From: Vibrio sp. CAU 1672
GTDB lineage: Bacteria > Pseudomonadota > Gammaproteobacteria > Enterobacterales > Vibrionaceae
NCBI RefSeq assembly: GCF_029223195.1
Contig: NZ_JARHUF010000025.1
Span: 1-63,743, forward strand
Direction of reading: 5' to 3'
Length of the DNA: 63,743 bases
The first letter of the stretch is position 1. The number at the start of each line of letters is the position of its first letter. Below are positions 51,681 to 61,215 of this stretch, in pieces. A program made the translations under genes and the position numbers. The notes under the pieces are model-generated. The model worked only from the letters and a program-made list of their open reading frames with translations. It was not told the DNA's origin and made no database searches.

Positions 51681-52412
51681 TTACGCGTCAGTGCAGATCA
51701 GCGTACCTTCAGCTTCACCCATTACCACGCGACGTAGTGCGCCTGGCTTGTTCATGTTAAATACGCGGATTGGCATTTTGTGGTCACGAGCAAGTGTGAA
51801 CGCAGCCAAGTCCATTACTTTCAATTCTTTATCCAGAATTTCAGCGTAAGATAGCTTATCATACAGCTCTGCGTCTGGGTTTGCTACTGGGTCAGCAGTA
51901 AATACACCATCAACTTTTGTGGCTTTTAGAACCACATCAGCTTCGATTTCAATACCACGCAGACACGCTGCTGAATCTGTAGTGAAGAATGGGTTACCCG
52001 TACCTGCAGAGAAGATTACTACGCGGCCTTGACGAAGTTCACGGATAGCGTCTGCCCAGTTGTAATCGTCACACACACCTTTCAGCGGGATAGCTGACAT
52101 TACGCGAGCATTAACGTAAGCACGGTGAAGGGCATCACGCATGGCCAAACCGTTCATAACGGTTGCCAGCATACCCATGTGGTCACCCACGACGCGGTTC
52201 ATACCCGCCTCAGCAAGGCCGGCACCACGGAACAGGTTACCACCACCAATTACAACACCAACTTGAACACCCAGTTCAACCAGCTCCTTAACTTCTTGAG
52301 CCATGCGATCCAAGACCGCCGGATCGATACCAAAACCGTCTTCGCCTTGAAGAGCTTCACCACTCAGTTTTAACAGAATTCGTTGATACGCTGGTTTAGG
52401 GTTCGTAGTCAT
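51681..52412 (-). CDS. pyrH: UMP kinase
   Basis: Phosphorylates UMP to UDP. 243 aa, amino-acid kinase fold: RILLKLSGEALQGEDGFGID, VIGGGNLFRGAGLA, FSAGTGNPFFTTDSAA. In the conserved rpsB-tsf-pyrH-frr series, all on the minus strand. Confidence 0.97.
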   Translation of the reverse strand: MTTNPKPAYQRILLKLSGEALQGEDGFGIDPAVLDRMAQEVKELVELGVQVGVVIGGGNLFRGAGLAEAGMNRVVGDHMGMLATVMNGLAMRDALHRAYVNARVMSAIPLKGVCDDYNWADAIRELRQGRVVIFSAGTGNPFFTTDSAACLRGIEIEADVVLKATKVDGVFTADPVANPDAELYDKLSYAEILDKELKVMDLAAFTLARDHKMPIRVFNMNKPGALRRVVMGEAEGTLICTDA

Positions 52413-52517
52413 GGAGTATACCTTCCAAAAGAGAGTTGTTGATTAACAGTCATGAATGCAGACTGATCACTATCAAGCAATCCGTATTCATCACAGCTAA
52501 TCGTTTAACCGTTGGTC

Positions 52518-52550
52518 ATAAAAAGACCGCAGCCATGGCTACGGTCTAAA
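52518..52550 (-). terminator. terminator of rpsB-tsf
   Basis: 10-bp stem GACCGTAGCC / GGCTGCGGTC, 2-nt centre, tail TTTTTATG, just after tsf. Confidence 0.88.
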
Positions 52551-52571
52551 TTTTATGCGCTTCTCTAAGGA

Positions 52572-53417
52572 TTAACCTTTCTGAGCAGCTGCAACTTCTT
52601 CAGCGAAGCTCATTTCTTCTTTCTTCTCGATGCCTTCACCCACTTCCAGGCGAACGAACGTAGCAACTGAAGCGCCTTTTTCTTTCAGCATTTCGCCTAC
52701 AGATTTCTTCGGCTCCATGATGAACGCTTGACCAGTTAGAGAGATTTCGCCAGTGAATTTCTTCATGCGGCCAACAACCATCTTCTCTGCGATCTCAGCA
52801 GGCTTGCCTTCGTTCATAGCGATTTCAACTTGAACTTCTTTTTCTTTAGCAACTACGTCTGCTGGTACGTCTTCTGGGTTAACGTACTCTGGCTTAGAAG
52901 CAGCAACGTGCATTGCAACGTGCTTAAGAGTTTCTGCATCGCCTTCACCAGCAACAACTACACCGATTTTCTCGCCGTGACGGTAAGAAGCTAGTGCTGC
53001 ACCTTCAACGTATTGAACGCGACGAATGTTGATGTTTTCACCAATTTTAGCAACTAGAGCAACGCGCTCTTCTTCGAATTTAGCTACTAGCTCTTCAACA
53101 GAAGCTTTAGTCGCCAGAGCGTCAGCTGCTACTTTTTCTGCGAATGCAGTAAAGTTACCGTCTTTAGCAACGAAGTCAGTTTGGCAGTTAACTTCTAGAA
53201 GAACAGCAACGCCGTTGCCTTCTTTGATGATGATTGCGCCTTCAGCTGCAACGTTACCAGCTTTTTTAGCTGCTTTCGCTGCGCCTGATTTACGCATGTT
53301 TTCAATTGCTAGTTCGATGTCAGCGTTTGCTTCTACAAGCGCTTTCTTACATTCCATCATGCCAGCGCCAGTGCGCTCGCGAAGTTCTTTAACTAGAGCA
53401 GCAGTTACAGTTGCCAT
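52572..53417 (-). CDS. tsf: elongation factor Ts
   Basis: GDP exchange factor of EF-Tu. 281 aa. VKELRERTGAGMMECKKAL and VNCQTDFVAKDGNF (EF-Tu switch contact) are clear. Codon use is strongly biased, as for a highly expressed gene. Downstream of rpsB by 131 nt with an attenuator hairpin between. Confidence 0.98.
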   Translation of the reverse strand: MATVTAALVKELRERTGAGMMECKKALVEANADIELAIENMRKSGAAKAAKKAGNVAAEGAIIIKEGNGVAVLLEVNCQTDFVAKDGNFTAFAEKVAADALATKASVEELVAKFEEERVALVAKIGENINIRRVQYVEGAALASYRHGEKIGVVVAGEGDAETLKHVAMHVAASKPEYVNPEDVPADVVAKEKEVQVEIAMNEGKPAEIAEKMVVGRMKKFTGEISLTGQAFIMEPKKSVGEMLKEKGASVATFVRLEVGEGIEKKEEMSFAEEVAAAQKG

Positions 53418-53449
53418 TCTCTATTCCTCGTTTGATTCGAAATAAGGTA

Positions 53450-53480
53450 AAAAACAGGGGCCTACATTGTCGGCCCCCAT
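53450..53480 (-). terminator. rpsB-tsf intergenic attenuator hairpin
   Basis: Stem GGGGCC / GGCCCC with 9-nt loop, then TGTTTTTT, on the minus strand between rpsB and tsf; a second stem (AGTCTATG / CATAGACT, 53496-53527) lies just upstream. Known rpsB-tsf operons have a leaky terminator here. Confidence 0.7.
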
Positions 53481-53548
53481 TGCTAACTATAACTCAGTCT
53501 ATGCTACAACAAGGTTTCACATAGACTAAGTGTGACACAGAGCCGCTA

Positions 53549-54277
53549 TTATTCAGCTTCTACGAAACCGTCTTTTTCAGCAACTGCTGCAACGTCTTTG
53601 TTGCGACCTTCAGTTACTGCAGATGCAACAGCGTTTAGGTACAGCTGTACTGCGCGGATCGCGTCATCGTTACCTGGGATGATGTAGTCAACGCCGTCTG
53701 GGTTAGAGTTAGTATCTACCACAGCGTAAACTGGAATACCTAGGTTGTTAGCTTCTTTAATTGCAATGTGCTCGTGATCAGCGTCGATTACGAATAGAGC
53801 GTCTGGTAGGCCGCCCATATCTTTGATACCACCAAGAGATTTCTCTAGCTTCTCCATTTCACGAGTACGCATTAGAGCTTCTTTCTTAGTTAGTTTGTCA
53901 AAAGTACCGTCTTGAGCTTGAGCTTCTAGGTCTTTTAGACGCTTGATTGACTGACGAACAGTTTTGTAGTTAGTTAGCATACCGCCTAGCCAGCGGTTGT
54001 TAACGTAGTACTGGTTGCTTGCGATAGCAGCTTCTTTAACAGCTTCAGATGCAGCGCGCTTAGTACCTACGAATAGAACTTTACCTTTTTTCTCGCCAAC
54101 TTTAGCTAGTTCAGCCAGAGCGTCGTTGAACATTGGTACAGTTTTTTCTAGGTTGATGATGTGAACGCGGTTACGAGCACCAAAGATGAATGGCTTCATT
54201 TTTGGGTTCCAGTAACGAGTTTGGTGACCAAAGTGAACACCAGCTTTCAGCATATCGCGCATTGATACAGTTGCCAT
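53549..54277 (-). CDS. rpsB: ribosomal protein S2
   Basis: 30S subunit protein, 242 aa. MATVSMRDMLKAGVHFGHQ and NRWLGGMLTN, PDALFVIDADHEHIA conserved. The ATG at 54277 follows AGAGGA by 8 nt; a frame to 54310 runs into the leader. Expected to repress its own mRNA through the leader upstream. Confidence 0.98.
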   Translation of the reverse strand: MATVSMRDMLKAGVHFGHQTRYWNPKMKPFIFGARNRVHIINLEKTVPMFNDALAELAKVGEKKGKVLFVGTKRAASEAVKEAAIASNQYYVNNRWLGGMLTNYKTVRQSIKRLKDLEAQAQDGTFDKLTKKEALMRTREMEKLEKSLGGIKDMGGLPDALFVIDADHEHIAIKEANNLGIPVYAVVDTNSNPDGVDYIIPGNDDAIRAVQLYLNAVASAVTEGRNKDVAAVAEKDGFVEAE

Positions 54278-54453
54278 TTTAAAATCCTCTACGGGGTTAG
54301 GCCTCCACATCCCCCATAATTCCGACCAAGCTTCTGCTCAGCACCCCGGAACATGTGACGGAATGTGTGTGATTTAAAGATAAATGTGTTAGTCGGAAGA
54401 AGCGTGCTTCGCCATTGGCTTGTGCCCAACAGAGAGAACAGTCCTCGATTCCG
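54278..54453 (-). promoter_or_regulatory. rpsB mRNA leader (S2 autoregulatory region)
   Basis: About 175 nt of untranslated leader between the predicted start and rpsB. TCCGACTAAC and GTTAGTCGGA-like pieces (TTGGTCGGAA) and a G-rich run GGGGGATGTGGAGG before the ribosome site suggest a folded control region. S2-dependent feedback on rpsB leaders is known in gamma-proteobacteria; its presence here is inferred. Confidence 0.6.
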
Positions 54454-54459
54454 GCGCGC

Positions 54460-54465
54460 TTTATA
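54460..54465 (-). promoter_or_regulatory. rpsB promoter -10 with GC-rich discriminator
   Basis: TATAAA on the minus strand, followed by GCGCGCC, the GC-rich discriminator typical of stringently controlled ribosomal promoters. A good -35 is not obvious. The 396-nt rpsB-map gap contains this promoter, the leader and the map promoter and no gene. Confidence 0.6.
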
Positions 54466-54597
54466 CCATATTTTAGGTCATATTGGCTAGTAAAAAATGT
54501 GTTTACTCTGGCTTTCGCCGCGTAATTCTCTGCTGCTCGTAACACACACGCCCCATATGCCAACACCGAATATGAAAGACTCATGTTTGTTATGCGC

Positions 54598-54627
54598 TTG
54601 GGTTAACGCGCGCATCTCTGGTAGAAT
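54598..54627 (+). promoter_or_regulatory. map promoter
   Basis: TTGGGT, 18-nt spacer, TAGAAT, with a GC-rich stretch (GCGCGC) after the -10. Start would lie near 54634, 40 nt before the map ATG. Confidence 0.6.
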
Positions 54628-54673
54628 GCGCGCTATCGCACTCTGAGTGTTTAAGAATTAGTAGAGAAAGCCA

Positions 54674-55552
54674 ATGTCCATCAAGATTAAAACAGCAGAA
54701 GAAATCGAACGTATGCGAATCGCGGGTAACTTAGCCGCAGAAATTCTGGAAATGATCGAACCGCATATCGCCGTCGGCGTAACGACAGAAGAGTTGAACA
54801 AAATCTGTCACGACTATGCGATGGAAAGAGGCGCGTACTCAGCTCCGCTAGATTACCACGGTTACCCTAAATCAATCTGTACCTCTATCAACCACATCGT
54901 ATGCCACGGTATTCCGGCAGAGCAAGATGAGATTGGCAGCAACGGTCAGCTCAAGCCAGCCGTACTTAAAGACGGCGACATCATCAACGTCGACATCACC
55001 GTGATCATCCCTGATGATGAAAATGCCGATCTTAGCGTCCGCCCTCAGGGCTACCACGGCGACACCTCTAAGATGTTCTTTGTCGGAGACGTATCACCCG
55101 CCGACAAGCGCCTTTGCATGGTGACACAAGAGGCATTGTATGTGGGTATGCGTAAAGTCAAGCCTGGCGCAACCGTGGGAGATATTGGTACCGCGATTGA
55201 AAAGTACATCAAAGACAACAACAAAAAGAATCCACGTAATAAATTCTCTATCGTGAAAGATTTCTGTGGCCACGGTATCGGCAATGAGTTCCACGAAGAA
55301 CCACAGGTAGTGCACTACAAAAACAACGACCGCCGCGTGCTTAAGGAAGGCATGTGCTTTACCATCGAACCGATGATTAACGCGGGCAAATTTGGTTGTA
55401 GTGTTGATGCACAGGACGACTGGACGGTTTACACCGGCGATGGCAAAAAGTCGGCTCAGTATGAGCACACGATTTGCGTCACCAAAGACGGCTGTGAAGT
55501 ATTAACTTTGCGCAGCGACGATACCATCCCCCGCCAGATGAAGAACGCGTAA
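54674..55552 (+). CDS. map: methionine aminopeptidase
   Basis: Removes the N-terminal Met of new proteins. 292 aa, type I. VCHGIP, KDGDIINVDITVI, YHGDTSKMFF, FCGHGIGNEFHEEPQ and CFTIEPM carry the metal ligands. It is longer than the 264-aa E. coli enzyme because of inserted loops (for example IPDDENADLSVRPQG). Divergent from rpsB and followed by glnD. Confidence 0.97.
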   Translation: MSIKIKTAEEIERMRIAGNLAAEILEMIEPHIAVGVTTEELNKICHDYAMERGAYSAPLDYHGYPKSICTSINHIVCHGIPAEQDEIGSNGQLKPAVLKDGDIINVDITVIIPDDENADLSVRPQGYHGDTSKMFFVGDVSPADKRLCMVTQEALYVGMRKVKPGATVGDIGTAIEKYIKDNNKKNPRNKFSIVKDFCGHGIGNEFHEEPQVVHYKNNDRRVLKEGMCFTIEPMINAGKFGCSVDAQDDWTVYTGDGKKSAQYEHTICVTKDGCEVLTLRSDDTIPRQMKNA

Positions 55553-55566
55553 AACCAATCAAGTTA

Positions 55567-55598
55567 CTATCCCCGCCAATGCGGGGATATTTTTTATC
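55567..55598 (+). terminator. terminator of map
   Basis: Stem ATCCCCGC / GCGGGGAT with loop CAAT, tail ATTTTTTATC. glnD starts 60 nt further on. Confidence 0.92.
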
Positions 55599-55650
55599 TT
55601 CGTCAGATTTGTTAAATTGCTTTTAGTTTAAGCTTGCACGGATAGCAAAT

Positions 55651-58275
55651 ATGCCTTTTCAGTCCCCTCTTACCTTTACTGACGATCAGCTCACCATCAG
55701 TGAACTGAAACACCAACTTGAACAGTTCAGCCACTACCAGCAACGACAGTTCCTCGACCATCAGCCAATCACAGACCTTGTGCTGCTGCGCGCCGAATAC
55801 ATGGATCTGCTCCTTACCCGACTGTGGCAACACTTTGGTTTTAAAGATATTTACAACATCTCGCTGGTAGCGGTCGGTGGCTATGGCCGCGGAGAACTGC
55901 ACCCGTTATCTGATATTGATATTCTGGTGTTGTCCAACAACAAACTACCACCTGCGCTGGAGAGCAAAATCAGCGAGTTCATCACCCTGCTGTGGGACTT
56001 AAAACTCGAAGTTGGCCACGCCGTCCGCACGGTCACAGAGTGTGCCGAAATCGGACGGGCTGATCTGACGGTCGCCACTAACCTGCAGGAAGCGCGCCTG
56101 CTTTGCGGCAGCGAAGATACCTTTCAGGCGCTGAAAAAAGTGGTGCTTTCCGACTCCTTCTGGCCCAGCGAGACGTTTTATCAGGCAAAAATCCAGGAAC
56201 AACGGCAACGCCATGCCCGCTATCACGATACCACCTATAACCTGGAGCCAGACATCAAATCGACCCCAGGCGGACTGCGCGACATCCATACCCTGAGCTG
56301 GGTCGCGCGGCGTCATTTTGGTGCCACCTCGCTGCTGGAAATGAGCCGCTATGGTTTTTTAACCGATGCCGAATACCGGGAGCTGGTCGAGTGCCAGGAC
56401 TTTTTGTGGCGGGTACGTTTTGCCCTGCATATGGAACTAAAGCGTTACGACAACCGCCTCACCTTCGCCCATCAAGCGCAGGTTGCGGAACACCTGGGCT
56501 ACACCGGCGAAGGTAACCGTGGCGTTGAAATGATGATGAAGGAATTCTATCGCACCTTACGCCGCGTCGCCGAACTGAACAAAATGCTGCTCAAGCTGTT
56601 TGATCAGGCGATCCTCAATGGCGGCGACAGTGAGGATGCGCAAATCATTGATAGCGATTTTCAGCGCCGCGGCGCGTTAATTGAGGCACGGAAACCGGCG
56701 CTGTTCCAGGCACGGCCGGAAACCATTCTGGACATGTTCCTGCATATCGCCAATGATTCGACGATTGACGGCGTCAGCCCGCCAACCCTGCGCCAGTTGC
56801 GTACCGCCCGTCGCCGCCTGAACAAATTTCTGCATGACATTCCCGCCGCCAGGGAAAAATTCATGGCACTGTGCCGCCACCCCAACGCCCTGCACAGAGC
56901 CTTCAGTTTAATGCACAAACTGGGCGTACTGGCGGCGTACCTGCCCCAGTGGAGCCAGATTGTCGGCCAGATGCAGTTTGACCTGTTTCACGTCTATACC
57001 GTGGACGAGCACAGCATTCGTTTACTCAAGCATATCAATACCTTTGCCGACCCCGGTAATCACAGTAAGCACCCCATCTGCTGCGAGCTCTACCCGAGAA
57101 TCCAGAAAAAAGAACTGTTGATCCTGGCTGCGATTTTCCACGACATCGGTAAAGGACGCGGCGGTGACCACTCAGAAATCGGCGCGGAAGAGGCGTACGA
57201 ATTTTGTATCGAACACGGTTTATCCAAGCCTGAAGCAAAACTGGTCAGTTGGTTAGTCCGCCATCACCTGCTGATGTCGGTTACTGCCCAGCGGCGTGAT
57301 ATTTATGATCCAGACGTGATCACCGAATTCGCCAAACAGGTGCGCGATGAAGAGTATCTGGAGCTGTTGGTTTGTCTTACTGTAGCGGACATCTGCGCGA
57401 CTAACCCTGAGCTGTGGAACAGCTGGAAGCGTACCCTGCTGGCTGAGCTGTTTTACTCGACCCAGCGGGCACTGCGCCGTGGCCTGGAAAACCCGGTAGA
57501 TGTTCGCGAGCGAATCCGCCACAACCAGCAACTCGCCTCTGCTCTATTGCGTAAGGAAGGTTTCAGCGCCCGGCAAATCGAGGTGCTGTGGCAACGCTTC
57601 AAAGCCGATTACTTCCTGCGTCACACCCATAAACAAATCGCCTGGCATTGTGAGCACCTGCTGCGCATGGACGACCCGGGTAAGCCGCTGGTACTGATCA
57701 GCAAAAAAGCCACCCGCGGCGGCACCGAAGTGTTTGTTTACAGTAAAGATCAGCCAGCGCTGTTCGCCACCGTCGTGGCAGAGCTTGATCGTCGTAACTT
57801 TACCGTACACGACGCACAAATCATGACCAGTAAAGATGGCCATGTGATCGATACCTTTATGGTGCTGGATCAGAATGGCAAAGCGGTGGAAGAGTCGCGC
57901 CACAGCGCGGTGATCAAGCACCTGACCCATGTGTTAACCGATGGCCGTCCGACGAAAATCAAAACCCGTCGTACCCCGCGCAAATTGCAACACTTCAATG
58001 TGAAAACCAAAGTCGACTTTTTACCGACCAAAAGCAAAAAGCGCACTTTGATGGAATTTGTTGCTCTGGATACCCCGGGGCTGCTGGCGAAAGTGGGCAA
58101 AACATTCTCTGAACTGGGACTTCACCTGCATGCGGCAAAAATAACCACCATTGGTGAGCGCGCCGAGGATTTGTTCATTCTGACCAGTGACACGGGAGGA
58201 CGTTTGAGCGAAGAGCAACAGCTGATGCTGCGAGAAAAACTGATCGAAAATATCTCCGATTCAGCACAGAGTTGA
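55651..58275 (+). CDS. glnD: [protein-PII] uridylyltransferase / uridylyl-removing enzyme
   Basis: Senses glutamine and adds or removes UMP on Tyr51 of GlnB. 874 aa: nucleotidyltransferase domain with AVGGYGRGELHPLSDIDIL (Asp88, Asp90), linker, HD hydrolase (AAIFHDIGKGRGGDHSEIG), two C-terminal ACT domains (VFVYSKDQPALFATVVAELD and FVALDTPGLLAKVGKTFSEL). glnB itself is at 32.5 kb. In E. coli dapD follows; here yaeH does. Confidence 0.97.
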   Translation: MPFQSPLTFTDDQLTISELKHQLEQFSHYQQRQFLDHQPITDLVLLRAEYMDLLLTRLWQHFGFKDIYNISLVAVGGYGRGELHPLSDIDILVLSNNKLPPALESKISEFITLLWDLKLEVGHAVRTVTECAEIGRADLTVATNLQEARLLCGSEDTFQALKKVVLSDSFWPSETFYQAKIQEQRQRHARYHDTTYNLEPDIKSTPGGLRDIHTLSWVARRHFGATSLLEMSRYGFLTDAEYRELVECQDFLWRVRFALHMELKRYDNRLTFAHQAQVAEHLGYTGEGNRGVEMMMKEFYRTLRRVAELNKMLLKLFDQAILNGGDSEDAQIIDSDFQRRGALIEARKPALFQARPETILDMFLHIANDSTIDGVSPPTLRQLRTARRRLNKFLHDIPAAREKFMALCRHPNALHRAFSLMHKLGVLAAYLPQWSQIVGQMQFDLFHVYTVDEHSIRLLKHINTFADPGNHSKHPICCELYPRIQKKELLILAAIFHDIGKGRGGDHSEIGAEEAYEFCIEHGLSKPEAKLVSWLVRHHLLMSVTAQRRDIYDPDVITEFAKQVRDEEYLELLVCLTVADICATNPELWNSWKRTLLAELFYSTQRALRRGLENPVDVRERIRHNQQLASALLRKEGFSARQIEVLWQRFKADYFLRHTHKQIAWHCEHLLRMDDPGKPLVLISKKATRGGTEVFVYSKDQPALFATVVAELDRRNFTVHDAQIMTSKDGHVIDTFMVLDQNGKAVEESRHSAVIKHLTHVLTDGRPTKIKTRRTPRKLQHFNVKTKVDFLPTKSKKRTLMEFVALDTPGLLAKVGKTFSELGLHLHAAKITTIGERAEDLFILTSDTGGRLSEEQQLMLREKLIENISDSAQS

Positions 58276-58401
58276 TCACAGGAAAAAAGCAAGGTCGATC
58301 TTGCCCACAAGTTAGGCCATTGGTTTAAATATCAGCTATCTACCACATAGATGGGCTGCTACAGTTGTATTGATCACTCATTCAATACACAGAGGTAGCC
58401 C

Positions 58402-58785
58402 ATGTTTCCCCACCTCACTGGCTTGGGAATCCACGATCCCAAACAGATTGAACGTTATTCCCTACGCCAGGAAGCACACAAAGACGTGCTGAAAATTTAC
58501 TTCCACAAACAGAAAGGTGAATTTTTCGCCAAGAGTGTTAAATTCAAGTACCCGCGCCAGATTAAAAATGTGTTGGTTGACAGCGGCAGTCACCAGTATA
58601 AAGAAGTAACCGAAATCAACCGCAACTTAACCTTAGTCATTGATGAACTGAATACCATCACTAAGCCAGAAACCGTAACCGACGGCGACGTCAAACAGAA
58701 GATCCTTTCCGATTTACGCCACCTTGAAAAAGTGGTAGCAAGCAAGATCGCCGAGATCGAAGCGGATCTGGAAAAGCTCAAGTAA
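58402..58785 (+). CDS. yaeH: UPF0325 (YaeH) family protein
   Basis: 127 aa soluble, mainly helical and charged protein (MFPHLTGLGIHDPKQIERYS; C-terminal coiled KVVASKIAEIEADLEKLK). Matches the UPF0325/DUF3461 family, E. coli YaeH, whose role is unknown. E. coli has it in the same map-glnD-dapD-yaeH neighbourhood, but dapD is not between glnD and yaeH here. AGAGGTAG upstream of the ATG. Confidence 0.92.
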   Translation: MFPHLTGLGIHDPKQIERYSLRQEAHKDVLKIYFHKQKGEFFAKSVKFKYPRQIKNVLVDSGSHQYKEVTEINRNLTLVIDELNTITKPETVTDGDVKQKILSDLRHLEKVVASKIAEIEADLEKLK

Positions 58786-58805
58786 GCTTATGAATTCTTA
58801 AAGAT

Positions 58806-58851
58806 TAAAAAGGGGTTGGTATGGATAACAGCCCCTTTCTTTTTTTTTTTC
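58806..58851. terminator. bidirectional terminator yaeH / truC
   Basis: 10-bp stem AAAGGGGTTG / CAGCCCCTTT with 10-nt loop, followed by a run of 11 T; the A-run on the left serves the minus-strand truC. Confidence 0.92.
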
Positions 58852-58884
58852 AGCGAATACTCGAATCTTTATGCAGCCAGCACG

Positions 58885-59667
58885 TTACTTAACCAGCGAC
58901 TCATCCCAGCCAAATCGGGCAAACAGCTGCTGCCAGGTGTTATCAATGCTGGCCTTCATCACGATCTCTTGCTCAGTAAATGGATGAACGAAACGCAACT
59001 CTGAGGCATGCAGGAGCAAACGGTGGGAATCAAACTCGGTGCGATACAGCTTGTTGTGCTTACCGTCACCATGACTGGTATCACCAACGATCGGATGACG
59101 CAGGTGCGCCATATGGCGACGCAACTGGTGCTTGCGCCCGGTCTTTGGTTTCATTTGCATCAGACAATATCGCGTGGTAGGAAACTTACCGGTGGAATAA
59201 GGTACTTCCACTCTGGCTAGCGGAAGATAGGCCGTCACCGCCTCTTGGGCCGCTTTTTCCTGAGAAGCAAACTTATCCGCAATTTTATCCAGCTCAACTT
59301 TCAGCGGATAGTCCAGTACCCCGGCTTCTTCGATCCAACCGCGCACGATCGCGTGATAAGTTTTCTCCATCTTGTGCTCGGCAAACATCGGCATCACTTG
59401 CGAAGCCACATCACTGGAGAGCGCAAATACCAGCACACCAGAAGTGGGGCGATCCAAACGATGAAGAGGATAAACATGCTGGCCAATTTGGTCACGCAGG
59501 GTCTGCATTACAAACTGGGTTTCGTGTTTATCCAGCCAACTGCGGTGGACTAACATTCCGGCCGGTTTATTGACCGCGACAAAATACTCGTCCTGATAGA
59601 CGATCTCCAACTCCGTCTGAAGTGGCTCTGCAAGGGTTTCGTGTTCAATCATTGTCGTTACTGGCAT
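58885..59667 (-). CDS. truC: tRNA pseudouridine(65) synthase TruC
   Basis: Makes pseudouridine 65 in tRNAs. RluA-type fold; catalytic Asp72 in HRLDRPTSGVLVF, then KTGRKHQLRRHMAHLRHP. Two starts are possible: ATG at 59667 (overlaps the yqcC stop by 10 nt) and ATG at 59652; neither has a good ribosome site. Pairing with yqcC equals E. coli. Confidence 0.94.
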   Translation of the reverse strand: MPVTTMIEHETLAEPLQTELEIVYQDEYFVAVNKPAGMLVHRSWLDKHETQFVMQTLRDQIGQHVYPLHRLDRPTSGVLVFALSSDVASQVMPMFAEHKMEKTYHAIVRGWIEEAGVLDYPLKVELDKIADKFASQEKAAQEAVTAYLPLARVEVPYSTGKFPTTRYCLMQMKPKTGRKHQLRRHMAHLRHPIVGDTSHGDGKHNKLYRTEFDSHRLLLHASELRFVHPFTEQEIVMKASIDNTWQQLFARFGWDESLVK

Positions 59668-59972
59668 ATAGAGTCGATGGCCCGAATGGTCTCAATCAGC
59701 TCGTCGAACTGAGGTTCTAACTTCCATACTTCTTCGAAATATGGTGCGACAGCGAAGCCCTTGGGCACAGCATTACCACTGGCCAATAGCGCGCGCATCC
59801 GCGGTAGAAATATCCATTGTAACCACTGCTGTGGAGTGAGTATATCAATCGCAAATGGCTCGGTACTCTGCAGCATTTGCGGTTCAGGAGGTTGAAACTG
59901 CCAGAGTTGATGATCTTTCAACGAGGCCTCCAGCTGACTAAGCAGTGCCAGCAGGTTTGTGCTTGATGTCAT
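59658..59972 (-). CDS. yqcC: DUF446 family protein YqcC
   Basis: 104 aa soluble helical protein; LLSQLEASLKDHQLWQFQPP, FAIDILTPQQWLQWIFLPRM and VPKGFAVAPYFEEVWK mark DUF446. Function unknown, always close to truC; translationally coupled to it here by overlap. Confidence 0.92.
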   Translation of the reverse strand: MTSSTNLLALLSQLEASLKDHQLWQFQPPEPQMLQSTEPFAIDILTPQQWLQWIFLPRMRALLASGNAVPKGFAVAPYFEEVWKLEPQFDELIETIRAIDSICQ

Positions 59973-60168
59973 TAGGGTCTGATTACCTTTTGAGCTGATA
60001 TTTGCAGCAATTCATAGCGCTTAAGTACAAGGCTGTGGTTATTCTTTTTACCTCAAACCTTGAATTAGCCGCGAATGATACCATTTATTCAGAGGCGGTT
60101 TATCTTTTCGGAGCAGGTTTTGTCTCAAATAAGCAGCCGGCAATCCATCAAGTTAGGACACGGTTTTA

Positions 60169-61206
60169 ATGGAAAACATTCATACTCTCACCCAACTACT
60201 GACCAACAGCGGCTGCGAATACCAAATCTTCGATCTGGGCAGACGGATTCAGTCCATCACTCATTCACTGTTTAGCGACGTTGAGAAAGGCCAAAGCCCT
60301 TACCCTTTTCCATTGCAGCGCAAAGCACACCTGGCAATCGCATACTGGAATGAAGAACAGCAGCCCTGGATATGGTTTCTCAAGTTTGAGCTGGATGAAC
60401 GAGGCTTGCTCAAACAAGCTGATATTGGCAATTTTATTAAATATGTCATTGAAGCCATGGGCTCGCGGCTGAACCAGGAAATGTCAGAAGAGCAGCAACA
60501 GAAGCTGGCAAACAATCCCTACACTTTTAAGCCTGCTGAAGACAAAATGGCCGTTTTTCACAGTCAGTTGCGGGCGAAATTGGATCTGCCAACCAGCCAG
60601 TATTACGAGCACGCCCAGCACTATTTCTCCGGCGATTTAGGCTGGGACAGCTGGCCAACTGTCGGGTTACAAGGCATTACCGATATGGCGGCCCGCCTCA
60701 GCACGGCACAAAATGGCGTGATTCTGCGCAAGGCTTTGCGTCACTTACCTAATCAACCACTTTATGCCTTACTCGGCGCGCTGGAGCACGTTGAACTGCA
60801 GCCCCGCCTGGCAGAGCGGATCGCAGAAATGGCGCAAGATCAAATCGAAAGCCAGGAGCCCGACTTATTCCTGCTGTCGGCCTTGATTCGAGCTCTGGCT
60901 GGTGCTCCGGCAGACATCGCGCAACCTGTCCTGAATACCGTATTACAAAGTCCACGCCTGAGCCATCAGGAAGTCCTGATTGGTATTGCGGGCAGAGACT
61001 GGCACTTACTCGCCAATGCCGATACCGCCGGGCAATTTTTGCTGCGCCTGGCACAAACCGGCAACCAGAGCCTGTTTAATCAGTTGTTCGCCGATCTGGT
61101 GATGCTGCCGGCACTGAGAATGGTCCTGCTACCATTGTTGCACGCCAGTCCATCGGATGAATTAGCCAGCGCACTGGTCAAACTTCAGCAAGCAACCAAA
61201 GGGTAG
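60169..61206 (+). CDS. DUF3549 family protein
   Basis: 345 aa, no signal or membrane segment. ENIHTLTQLLTNSGCEYQIF and FDLGRRIQSI...FPLQRKAHLAIAYWN at the N terminus match DUF3549, a family of Vibrio and related genera with no known role; the C-terminal half is helical, Ala/Leu-rich and may be repeat-like. AGGA 10 nt before the ATG. Followed by DUF3301 after 9 nt; the two are usually adjacent. Confidence 0.88.
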   Translation: MENIHTLTQLLTNSGCEYQIFDLGRRIQSITHSLFSDVEKGQSPYPFPLQRKAHLAIAYWNEEQQPWIWFLKFELDERGLLKQADIGNFIKYVIEAMGSRLNQEMSEEQQQKLANNPYTFKPAEDKMAVFHSQLRAKLDLPTSQYYEHAQHYFSGDLGWDSWPTVGLQGITDMAARLSTAQNGVILRKALRHLPNQPLYALLGALEHVELQPRLAERIAEMAQDQIESQEPDLFLLSALIRALAGAPADIAQPVLNTVLQSPRLSHQEVLIGIAGRDWHLLANADTAGQFLLRLAQTGNQSLFNQLFADLVMLPALRMVLLPLLHASPSDELASALVKLQQATKG

Positions 61207-61215
61207 ATATAATCC

